From: an unidentified bacterial endosymbiont
GTDB taxonomy: Bacteria > Pseudomonadota > Gammaproteobacteria > Enterobacterales > Enterobacteriaceae
Reading direction: 5' to 3'
Assembly (NCBI RefSeq): GCF_918797525.1
Contig: NZ_OU963893.1
Coordinates: 2,604,001-2,668,000, forward strand
DNA length: 64,000 bases
Made by a program: the position numbers and the translations under genes. Each line of letters begins with the position of its first letter. Within the stretch, counting starts at the first letter, position 1. The notes beneath the pieces were generated by a model. That model had not been told where the DNA came from. It made no database searches and saw only the letters and a program-made list of their open reading frames with translations. Positions 58,001-64,000 of the stretch are shown one piece after another.

Positions 58001-58627
58001 CAGCATCATCGTGTCGCCGATTTTCGCGCTGTTGGCATCAGACGTAATCTTACGGAGTCGGATTGTCCAGGTGCTGCCAGCCTGAGGTAAATCAATACGG
58101 TGGCTGCGCTCGTAACCTGACGTCGTTTTGCCTGTCACGCTGGTATTGAGTACTGTCTGCCATGTGCCGCCGTCCGTCTGCAGGTCAATCGCATAATTAA
58201 CCGAGTAACCGACCAGATCGCCGTCGTCCTCCTGCTTGAAAAGCGAAGGCCATTTCAGGCGCAGGCGAACAGCTGAAAGCTGCGTATTGGTAAACGTGCG
58301 CGTCCATGCTGTAGCGCTCGATACCTCAGTTCCCACATTGATTTCGTTTTCGGTACCGGGTATGCCCTGAATATATTTTTGCGCCTGAGTTCCCGCGCGA
58401 AATTCCCACGTAACGCCGCTGAAGTTTTGAGAGCCGTCAGCATTCTCCAGAGCCGTTCCGTCAAGGTAGATATCTTTCGCCGTCAGCTGCCCTGCAAATT
58501 CCCCCTCTCCTAGTGCAACGAGGATTTTTGCCTTTGCTACAGATTGCAGATCATCAGGCTGTTCGGTAGGGGTTCGGGAACTTGAGCTGCCGCCCTTGCG
58601 GCCTTTAATAGCGGTTGCTAAAGCCAT
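55091..58627 (-). CDS. Tail tip / host specificity protein J
   Basis: A 1178-residue central tail fibre protein like lambda J (1132). The N-terminal basic segment KGRKGGSSSSRTPTEQPDDLQS, then the baseplate-hub-like region and two fibronectin type III domains near 620-800 (VSWDQALNAIAYEAQWRRNDG and LNWGFPANTDDTLKTEIHYSL) are seen. A long coiled coil (ENAVDTNEKIAGMADDIKQAN) and the receptor-binding tip follow. The last 150 residues are the region that varies most among phages. Confidence 0.94.
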   Translation of the reverse strand: MALATAIKGRKGGSSSSRTPTEQPDDLQSVAKAKILVALGEGEFAGQLTAKDIYLDGTALENADGSQNFSGVTWEFRAGTQAQKYIQGIPGTENEINVGTEVSSATAWTRTFTNTQLSAVRLRLKWPSLFKQEDDGDLVGYSVNYAIDLQTDGGTWQTVLNTSVTGKTTSGYERSHRIDLPQAGSTWTIRLRKITSDANSAKIGDTMMLQSFTEVIDAKLRYPNTALLYIEFDSSQFNGSIPQIACEPRGRVIRVPDTYDPETRTYSGTWAGTFKWAWTDNPAWIFYDLVVSDRFGLGDRLTTANIDKWTLYQVAQYCDQMVPDGKGGSGTEPRYTCNVYIQERNDAYTVLRDFAAIFRGMTYWGDDQIVALADMPRDVDFTYTHANVIDGRFTYSSSTTKNRYTNALVSWSDPDNAYSDAMEPVFEQALVARYGFNQLEITAIGCTRQSEANRKGRWGILTNNKDRVVTFNVGEDGNIPQPGYVIAVADRNLSGRDLGGRISAVNGRVLTLDRAPDASAADRMIVNLPSGVSQSRTIQSITGNKVTVTTAYSETPVAEAVWVIESDELYAQQYRVITVTDNNDGTFRIVGANHDPDKFDRIDTGAIIDQRPVSVIPPGNQSPPANILISSFSVVQQNISVETMRVSWDQALNAIAYEAQWRRNDGNWVNVPRSSTTSFDVPGIYAGRYLVRVRAINAAEISSGWGYSEEKTLTGKVGNPPKPVGFIASENVVFGIELNWGFPANTDDTLKTEIHYSLTGTEDDAMLLADVPYPQRKYQQMGLKAGQIFWYRAQLVDRSGNESGYTEWVRGQASIDVSDITDVILEEIKDSDTFKDLIENAVDTNEKIAGMADDIKQANDELELQAQEIAKNAQEIGQVQTSVNELSSTVGDVSSSLLELEQTVATADTALGQRIDSISVSMDGMTGGVKNSAIAIIQANLARVATRKTLSASVAGNSANLDRIDEVIVNDREATARSLLSLQTDVNGNKASINSLNQTFSDYQQATATQINGITATVNGHTSAITTNAQAIANVNGDLSAMYNIKVGVSSNGQYYAAGMGIGVENTPSGMQSQVIFLADRFAVTTAAGNSVALPFVIQNGQTFIRASFIQDGTIENAKIGNYIQSNNYVAGSAGWKLDKGGTFEINGVAGGGRMLITSTLIRIYDSNNVLRVRMGLW

Positions 58628-58637
58628 ATTGCGCCCA

Positions 58638-58663
58638 TAAAAAAAGCCACCCAGAGGTGGCTT
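58638..58663 (-). terminator. Terminator between a moron and J
   Basis: On the minus strand GCCACC/GGTGGC with a four-base loop is followed by seven T, 20 bases after the YnfC-like gene stop. It isolates that gene from J except under late antitermination. Confidence 0.85.
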
Positions 58664-58680
58664 ATTGTAATGTGTTTAAT

Positions 58681-59398
58681 CTAGTAGAATTCAACTTTCG
58701 TATTCGCTGCCATTAATACTGGCTTCGGCACAGGATTCCCTGCGCTCTGCATTGTTACTTTACATATTTCAGGAACAAGCTTTTCGCTATAATGACAAGT
58801 ATTCGTTGCTGTATAACCTTCCGAGTAAACTGATGTGTTTATAATTTTATAATCAAGAGGCTTCCTGTCTTTATCAACATAAGATATTTCGTTTTTAGAT
58901 AGGATCTTTCCAGAACCATAAAACTCAGAACGTATCAAATTAGAATCATCATCATAAAAATGCTCAGATATTTTCTTACCCAAAAAATAGGTGTCTTTAA
59001 TTAAACCATTCGAGTAAAGATCATATCGCAACTCGTCACCATTTTCATTTTTACTCAAAATATTACATTTTTCATCGATCTGTATAGAGAAAGGCTTACC
59101 ATCTCTCTGACCAACAAGACTTCCGTTGCTATTTTTTAAATTGGTTTTATGACTAGAAGAAACGTTATCAAGATCTAAGCTTTCAACACACCCATTCTTA
59201 TCCAGTCTGATGGCAATTTTATAAGTGACTTTCCCATTTTCTTCAATATCAGTATCTAAGGATTTGACAGCTCCTTTAACTGGATTGAAATCAAATATAG
59301 TAGATAAATTATAGAGGAGAGGTATGTAATGGTTCTCAGCCAAAGCCATGCCTGAAAATAAGGAAGTACAAAGGAAAAGAATAGATGTTTTTTTTCAT
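58681..59398 (-). pseudogene. YnfC-like secreted protein (moron), signal peptide out of frame
   Basis: The open frame from 59349 encodes 222 residues like E. coli YnfC (UPF0257): FDFNPVKGAVKS, GCVESLDL and the C-terminal CHYSE are shared family features. Upstream, ATG and eight A (59388-59398) are followed in the next frame by TSILFLCTSLFSGMALAEN, a clear type I signal peptide. Seven A would join it in frame, MKKTSILFLCTSLF. So either one base is extra or the gene is inactive. It lies inside the tail operon with its own terminator, so it is a moron. Unlike YnfC, no lipobox is seen. Confidence 0.75.
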
Positions 59399-59450
59399 TT
59401 AGAATCTAAGCTCAAGTCACCCCATATTAAGTATGCCCATTACAGCATGC

Positions 59451-60080
59451 TTACTGCTGATCTTCAACATAGATACCGGCGGAGATGATCGCGCCACCTA
59501 TACGGCGCCGGCCGTACAAGAGTGGCACCGGGTTGCCCTGGGCTGTCGTGTTTGTTACTCCACCAAAGGCGTAGCTGGCTTGGTTATCCGCAGATTGCTT
59601 ACTGGCGAGCCCGGTTGTCTGTGGAGAAAGCATCTGGACTACGCCGCCGATCGCCATTGATGCCCCAATCCCCGCCACAGCGCCCCATCCACCAGCGAAA
59701 GCGGTACCACCAATCCCGATCGCGGCCCCTCCCGTAACGAACGCAGCAACAGCGACAAGGGCAGCCCCGAGGATTGTCTGAAACACCCCGGCTCGCTTAC
59801 TGCCGATGATCACCGGCGCGATGCGGATTTCCTCTGTGCTCCTGTCCATACTGAGCTCATCGTTTAAGAGGTTACGCTTACCGCTGAAAACAGCGTAGGT
59901 TAGGCCGCGCTGCTTGCTGGTATTCAAAAAACGCTCAAAGCCTGGCACGATAACGCACAATGCGCGGATGGCCTCTTTTGGTGAGGCTACTGATAAACGA
60001 TATTCACGCCCGAAGGTGGCGCCTAGCACGCCGTACAATCGAATTGTGCGGACCGGCTCAACATTGAGTAATGCAGCCAT
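59451..60080 (-). CDS. Tail assembly protein I
   Basis: A 209-residue lambda I homologue needed to assemble the tail tip. The N-terminus VRTIRLYGVLGATFGREYRL is family-typical. A hydrophobic glycine/alanine-rich middle (AALVAVAAFVTGGAAIGIGG) and the C-terminal PVPLLYGRRRIGGAIISAGIY follow. GGGGGAA precedes the ATG. Confidence 0.93.
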   Translation of the reverse strand: MAALLNVEPVRTIRLYGVLGATFGREYRLSVASPKEAIRALCVIVPGFERFLNTSKQRGLTYAVFSGKRNLLNDELSMDRSTEEIRIAPVIIGSKRAGVFQTILGAALVAVAAFVTGGAAIGIGGTAFAGGWGAVAGIGASMAIGGVVQMLSPQTTGLASKQSADNQASYAFGGVTNTTAQGNPVPLLYGRRRIGGAIISAGIYVEDQQ

Positions 60081-60112
60081 TTTTCCCCCATAAAAACTGT
60101 CACAGGCGGTTC

Positions 60113-60823
60113 TCAGAAACAGTCTTTAAAGCGCAGTATTTTCATTGTGCGCTCACGCCAGTAACCGCCATAAGGTACGCGCTGGCTCAGATGCCCATAA
60201 AGGTGATGCAGTAGCATGTTGCCTTCCAGCAGAATCCCCGCATGATTCCACTTATCAGCCTGAACCTGCATGATCACCAAATCGCCAGGTTTTGGCGGCC
60301 CGTCGAATTCACGGAATCCGCACTCATACCAGCAATCCTGATAGAAGTTGTCCGGGTAGTCGTTTTCCCACCAGGGATAATCGACCCGGTAATCGTGAAG
60401 CTCTATCCCGTGCGTTTGCCGGTAATAGCTCATCACCAGACCCCAGCAGTCGAAGTGACCAAGCACAAACGGGCGCTCCAGAAGCGGCAGTTCTCCACGC
60501 GGCTGGATGGTTCGTAAATCCCCCTCCGGCCAGCTCACGATATGCCAGGGTAAAAGGGTTGCATCGCATTGCGCTTTATCCAGCTCGCTCGGTTGCGTCG
60601 TGGCATCCGGGTGACTGTGAGCGATGGCGATCACCTTCCCCCAGTCTTCTGCAGCTGCATAGTCTTCGGTGCAAAGTACAAAATTGTCCTCCGGCGCAGC
60701 GGCAAGATTCCGGCACGGGAAATAACGTTCAACACGGCTTTTCTGCGCCACCACGCCGCAACACTCGCGAGGATACTCAGCTGCAGCATGAGCCATAATC
60801 GCATCGATGGTTTTCTGACGCAT
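60113..60823 (-). CDS. Tail tip protein K, JAMM and NlpC/P60 domains
   Basis: A 236-residue lambda K homologue with an N-terminal Mov34/JAB metalloprotease-like domain (AHSHPDATTQPSELD gives the HxHx10D motif) and a C-terminal NlpC/P60 peptidase domain (catalytic Cys in HFDCWGLVMSYYR and His in WNHAGILLEG). It is thought to trim peptidoglycan during DNA injection. It starts one base after the L stop. Confidence 0.94.
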   Translation of the reverse strand: MRQKTIDAIMAHAAAEYPRECCGVVAQKSRVERYFPCRNLAAAPEDNFVLCTEDYAAAEDWGKVIAIAHSHPDATTQPSELDKAQCDATLLPWHIVSWPEGDLRTIQPRGELPLLERPFVLGHFDCWGLVMSYYRQTHGIELHDYRVDYPWWENDYPDNFYQDCWYECGFREFDGPPKPGDLVIMQVQADKWNHAGILLEGNMLLHHLYGHLSQRVPYGGYWRERTMKILRFKDCF

Positions 60824-60824
60824 A

Positions 60825-61580
60825 TCAACTCCTGATCAAAGACGTGCCAGGGAACCCACCGAACGGCAGTTCGTTGCCGTCTCCATGCCGGAGCTTACAG
60901 GCCGTGAGCGTGCCGTTGCATTCGTCCAGAGAGGGGTCACTCACCGGGTTGTTGTTTTTATCGAAATAGCGGGTTCCGGCATAGTCGCAGCCGTCGCCGG
61001 TACGATATTTATTCCGGATACACCAGGTACACAGAGAATGAAGTTGACGTGTAGGGATCATCTTTCCCTGTAACGACATCGGGCTATCGAGTACGAATTC
61101 GATACTTTCGCCCGGAATTTCGCTGCTTTTGCTATCAATGTAAAAAACTCGTTTTCTGACCTGTTGCGGATCAGCTGTTGCGTTACCTGCAGGGAAGTTT
61201 TTCGCATCGAGATAGTGCGAATAGGTGTCATGGATAGTGACTTTCGCCTGTAGCATATCGTCATAGGCAAGGCACAGCGCTGTAATCTTGCTATCGATAT
61301 CTGCAACCGTGAGCGTTGGCTGGGCACTGTTGCCGTCTGTGGAGGCTTCTAGCCCTTCAATTTGATACGGCCAGGCGGCATATTCTTCCCCCTGCCACCA
61401 GATGCTTTTCGCCTTCAGCTTTGACTCATCACCACCAGCGGCGGCGATTTCTTCTTCCGTGTGCGGGAGGTTGTACGCGTGAAATCGCAGTACATCATCC
61501 ACGCCGAACTTAGAGCCATCAACTTCGATAAGCCGGACTTTGTTTCCGGGCTCAAGGCTTTGATAGTCTGCTGTGATCAT
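60825..61580 (-). CDS. Minor tail protein L
   Basis: A 251-residue lambda L homologue. Four cysteines in the C-terminal part (LCTWCIRNKYRTGDGCDYAG, then LDECNGTLTACKL) are consistent with the iron-sulfur cluster known for this tail-tip family. The start at 61580 overlaps the M stop as ATGA and matches the family N-terminus; the open frame runs on to 61784 inside M. Confidence 0.93.
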   Translation of the reverse strand: MITADYQSLEPGNKVRLIEVDGSKFGVDDVLRFHAYNLPHTEEEIAAAGGDESKLKAKSIWWQGEEYAAWPYQIEGLEASTDGNSAQPTLTVADIDSKITALCLAYDDMLQAKVTIHDTYSHYLDAKNFPAGNATADPQQVRKRVFYIDSKSSEIPGESIEFVLDSPMSLQGKMIPTRQLHSLCTWCIRNKYRTGDGCDYAGTRYFDKNNNPVSDPSLDECNGTLTACKLRHGDGNELPFGGFPGTSLIRS

Positions 61581-61924
61581 GGTGCGTACGCCTGTTTGAA
61601 TGTTGCGGAAATGGTTATGACTTTGCTGGATAAGGGCTGTGACTTGATTGATTCGGCCTCGATACGATACAGCCCTGTTTCGCCAACTGGAGATGTCCAG
61701 ATGAATGATTTGGTGACGTGAGAACGAAAGAACTTCAAGGCCTGAAGCATGTCCGCTTTTTTCCCCGTGAGTGTTACAGGCCAAGACTGCTTTTCAGGAT
61801 TAATGCCTTCCCCGGCGATCTGCTCATAGCCGTCGCCAAAGGTTGCAGAGCGGGTTTTAAGGCTGAACGACCCTTCCATTCCCGTCTGTATCTGTGTTCG
61901 CCAGGTGAATGTTTCGATTGCCAT
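61577..61924 (-). CDS. Minor tail protein M
   Basis: A 115-residue lambda M homologue (ETFTWRTQIQTGMEGSFSLKTRSA then FIWTSPVGETGLYRIE). The start at 61924 has GGAGGAAAC directly before it. It is the first gene after the terminator at 61939-61961 and is coupled to L. Confidence 0.92.
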   Translation of the reverse strand: MAIETFTWRTQIQTGMEGSFSLKTRSATFGDGYEQIAGEGINPEKQSWPVTLTGKKADMLQALKFFRSHVTKSFIWTSPVGETGLYRIEAESIKSQPLSSKVITISATFKQAYAP

Positions 61925-61938
61925 GTTTCCTCCGGGCA

Positions 61939-61961
61939 TAAAAAAACCCGCCGAAGCGGGT
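61939..61961 (-). terminator. Terminator upstream of tail gene M
   Basis: ACCCGC/GCGGGT with a four-base loop is followed by seven T on the minus strand. It lies just after the small membrane-protein gene and isolates it from the tail operon. Confidence 0.85.
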
Positions 61962-62027
61962 CAATTGCTTATCAAAAATGATGTGGTCTTAATGGGAATA
62001 ACGTTGAAGTGCTGTCTGGCCATAAAA

Positions 62028-62330
62028 TCAATAAGGTAACATCGCGCGGATTTCAATGTGCCATTCGTTGACAGCGGGGATATCCCTTAAGAGCCAGAAT
62101 CCTACGACAATTAAAAAGAAGCTCGCTCCAAACTCAAAGATAATGCTGAACCAGTATTCAAAGGGCCTGGCATCCTTGTGAATGTACTCCTTTCGACTCG
62201 TTCCTTTGAATGTTTTGGTATAGATTCCCTTCCGCAGGTAGCCGAAAGATTGAGCCAATGTTATAGGACCAATTAAAAAAACAAGCACATACGGTAAACC
62301 AATATGAAAATCCCATCGCCCTTCATCCAT
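62028..62330 (-). CDS. Small phage membrane protein (moron)
   Basis: A 100-residue protein with two hydrophobic helices (about 10-30 and 60-82) and a basic loop between them (YTKTFKGTSRKEYIHKDARP). It is unrecognised. It is followed by its own terminator and sits between tape measure and M, so it is most likely a moron; superinfection exclusion is a common role for such proteins but is not shown here. Confidence 0.65.
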   Translation of the reverse strand: MDEGRWDFHIGLPYVLVFLIGPITLAQSFGYLRKGIYTKTFKGTSRKEYIHKDARPFEYWFSIIFEFGASFFLIVVGFWLLRDIPAVNEWHIEIRAMLPY

Positions 62331-62621
62331 TCATTGCATTAACACTATTATCGCATAGAAAAAATGCTATATACCTCCGATTGAAGGGTTAGTTATCACA
62401 AAGAACAATAGTGGGATTCGTTTAATATTAATCTATTAAAATGTTGTCGACGAACCGCGCGTTTTTGTGATTATATAATGGAACTCAAAAAAGCCGAAGC
62501 GGTCACACCTTCACATATCTGGCTAAATGCGGGTTATGAAAAGAAATCTGTCTCAGGCAGTTAAAAACACCCCACCATAAATTTAGGTTAGAGCAACCCT
62601 ACATTCGCGATTGAAGTTCCT
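62331..62621. other. Moron intergenic region
   Basis: AT-rich. TATAAT at 62474-62479 could be a -10 element for plus-strand transcription. An open frame of 28 codons at 62478-62564 is too short to assign. Confidence 0.4.
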
Positions 62622-62873
62622 ATGAACAAGCTGACGACACTATATATTAAAGCTCGGGCCGGGCTGTCTCCATATGAAAAGACACCTGAAGCATCATTGA
62701 TTAAAATGGCTAAGAAATGTGGCCGCAATGAGATAGCCGCCATTAACATCAGGCTCAAACAGTTCCGCTCTGAACTTGCGGTGGTTGAAGAGTGGGACGG
62801 TGATGAGCAGGATTTGATATGGGCTGCAATTGACGAGCACTGTAAGTTATTACAACTGATCACCGACAAATAG
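62622..62873 (+). CDS. Hypothetical plus-strand moron, 83 residues
   Basis: Lies between tape measure and M on the opposite strand to the tail genes. It is soluble, mostly helical, with an acidic C-terminal half (ELAVVEEWDGDEQDLIWAAIDEHCK). A hairpin AGCCCAC/GTGGGCT (62872-62889) overlaps its stop, as a terminator would. The ribosome site is weak. No family is recognised. Confidence 0.6.
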   Translation: MNKLTTLYIKARAGLSPYEKTPEASLIKMAKKCGRNEIAAINIRLKQFRSELAVVEEWDGDEQDLIWAAIDEHCKLLQLITDK

Positions 62874-62945
62874 CCCACCTGTGTGGGCTGTTAGTAGTGC
62901 TAATCGTTAGAGCCCTGGAACGGTGTTTCGAAGGATTGATTAAGC

Positions 62946-64000
62946 TCATCGCGTTCCTTTTATTGCATTCCATAAAGGCGTCCCCGGCCGCTGTGCCTGC
63001 TCAGATATTACATTAACTATTGCCGGCTTGAGCTGTTTGATGATATCCACATTATTTGCTGGAGCCGTTCTTGTCGTTGATTGCTCACGTCCCTGAATCA
63101 CAATACCACCAACATTTACATTTATAGCGGAACTACCTCCCTGCATCCCAAACATCGGAGCAGTGCCAACATAACCGCCGTTGGCATACCCTTGAGCGCT
63201 CCGCATAAGCGTGTAGAGATTACCGACACCCAGCGCACTGGTAGCCTTCTTGGTGAATACGAATTCTCCGCCATGAACCACACCTTTTGGCTGATATTTT
63301 CCTCCATCCCCGGTATAGCCAACAGCGCCGCCATTAGCGTACTCAGGAATAAAGCCGCCAGACCATGCCTGTATTCCAAAGAAATTACCTATTGCCGTTC
63401 CACCAAAGGCTGACTTCATTCCATTAACCAGAGCCAGTTGGGTCAGCATCTGGGCGATGCCCTTGAGGAAGGTAGACAGGAAATCTGAGAAGTTAGATTT
63501 ACCTGTTGTGAAGAAATCAGTCAGGGTGCTGGCCATACCAGCGAATGCATTGCTGGTAACCGTCTGCACCTGGGAGTACACATCGGTCGCGCTATCTTCG
63601 AAATCAGCCCAGCCCTTTTTCGCGCCAGTCAGCCAGTCTCCACGTAACCTGTCCTCTGCCTCATAGTAATCATTCGCCGCTTTGAGCTGCTTCTGATAAC
63701 CCTCGTCGTCAAGCGAACCGCCAGCATTCTTCCAGCCAGCGGCAAGCTGACTCTTTGCCAGCTCACGTTGTGCCTGACGGTCACTCATCCCTGCACCGTT
63801 CACTAATGCAGCCTGCTTCTCTGCCATCTGCGTGACGTATTTCTGCGAGGTATCCATTCGCTTGTTCAGCTGTTCCTGTGCGGTAATCTGATCACCTAAC
63901 AGGGCTTTCTGCCGTGCCAACTGAAGCACCTGGTCTTTACTCGCCAGCAGGGATTGTTCCTGCTTTGTCAGTGAACGTGAACGCGAGGCCTCCTCCAGCA
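62946..64000 (-). CDS. Tail tape measure protein, 3' part
   Basis: The C-terminal 350 residues of a lambda H-like tape measure protein; the frame is open to the window edge. A basic helical segment (KSQLAAGWKNAGGSLDDEGYQ) is followed by VQTVTSNAFAGMASTLTDFFTTG and a glycine-rich hydrophobic region (ALVNGMKSAFGGTAIGNFFGIQ), then GGYVGTAPMFGMQGG near the end. It sets tail length and forms the DNA channel. The protein must be longer than seen. Confidence 0.93.
   Translation of the reverse strand, partial: LEEASRSRSLTKQEQSLLASKDQVLQLARQKALLGDQITAQEQLNKRMDTSQKYVTQMAEKQAALVNGAGMSDRQAQRELAKSQLAAGWKNAGGSLDDEGYQKQLKAANDYYEAEDRLRGDWLTGAKKGWADFEDSATDVYSQVQTVTSNAFAGMASTLTDFFTTGKSNFSDFLSTFLKGIAQMLTQLALVNGMKSAFGGTAIGNFFGIQAWSGGFIPEYANGGAVGYTGDGGKYQPKGVVHGGEFVFTKKATSALGVGNLYTLMRSAQGYANGGYVGTAPMFGMQGGSSAINVNVGGIVIQGREQSTTRTAPANNVDIIKQLKPAIVNVISEQAQRPGTPLWNAIKGTR

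Larger units (their letters stand above)
44511..64000. mobile_element. Lambda-like prophage, one end (runs past the window)
   Basis: From the sapC junction onward the genes are phage genes: cold-shock orphans, serine invertase, invertible tail fibre, and a tail operon (J, I, K, L, M, tape measure) on the minus strand. Neither an integrase nor a second attachment site is in the window. CGATAG at 44506-44511 recurs in the phage side (44550-44556 and complement near 44573), which may relate to the att core, but this is unproven. Confidence 0.93.

Overview
The window is chromosomal DNA of an enterobacterium close to Escherichia, Citrobacter and Enterobacter. The left two thirds follow the E. coli K-12 order around ydbK-ompN-ttcA-dbpA-zntB-mppA-mpaA-ycjG-tpx-tyrR-ycjFX-ycjW..M-psp-sap. 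The species cannot be fixed from the sequence alone.

Layout. 1-5.7 kb: the 3' part of ydbK/nifJ, a MicC-type sRNA, porin ompN and small accessory genes. 5.8-9.7 kb: an integrase relic against the 5' end of ttcA, ttcA, an IS5-family element, dbpA and the sRNA fnrS with its FNR box. 9.7-17.8 kb: zntB, a chemoreceptor without a periplasmic domain, relics of type VI secretion genes, then the murein-peptide recycling genes mppA, mpaA, ycjG, and tpx. 17.8-24.7 kb: an inserted ChiA-like chitinase gene, tyrR, ycjF, ycjX. 24.8-38.6 kb: ycjW, ompG and the complete ycjVUTSRQPONM glucoside uptake and conversion operon. 38.7-44.5 kb: the phage shock locus (pspA broken by a one-base indel, pspE absent), pspF, a second integrase relic, sapA, sapB and the first five codons of sapC.

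From about 44.51 kb to the end lies one end of a lambda-like prophage whose left border falls within codons 5-6 of sapC. Its left, AT-rich part holds an SRAP protein, a divergent cspF/cspB-like pair, a zinc-ribbon protein and small orphans. Then come a Gin/Pin-type serine invertase and tail-fibre genes. The tail operon runs leftwards (tape measure, M, L, K, I, J, two distal tail genes, fibre). It is interrupted by several probable morons, some with their own terminators.

The most striking feature is at 48.58-53.24 kb. Two gix-like crossover sites in inverted orientation bound about 4.6 kb. At one end is the expressed 3' part of the fibre gene, at the other a silent alternative 3' cassette in the opposite orientation. 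Both cassettes carry a peptidase-S74-like chaperone end, and inversion at the central dinucleotide would join the silent cassette in frame to the constant N-terminus. The interior of this flip segment carries a full arsenic-resistance cluster (arsR-arsB-arsC and divergent arsH) where tail-fibre assembly genes would normally be expected. It therefore looks like a phase-variable receptor-binding module with metal-resistance cargo.

Three genes (pspA, a distal tail gene and a YnfC-like gene) are each put out of frame by one extra base in a homopolymer. That pattern makes sequencing error as likely as real mutation.
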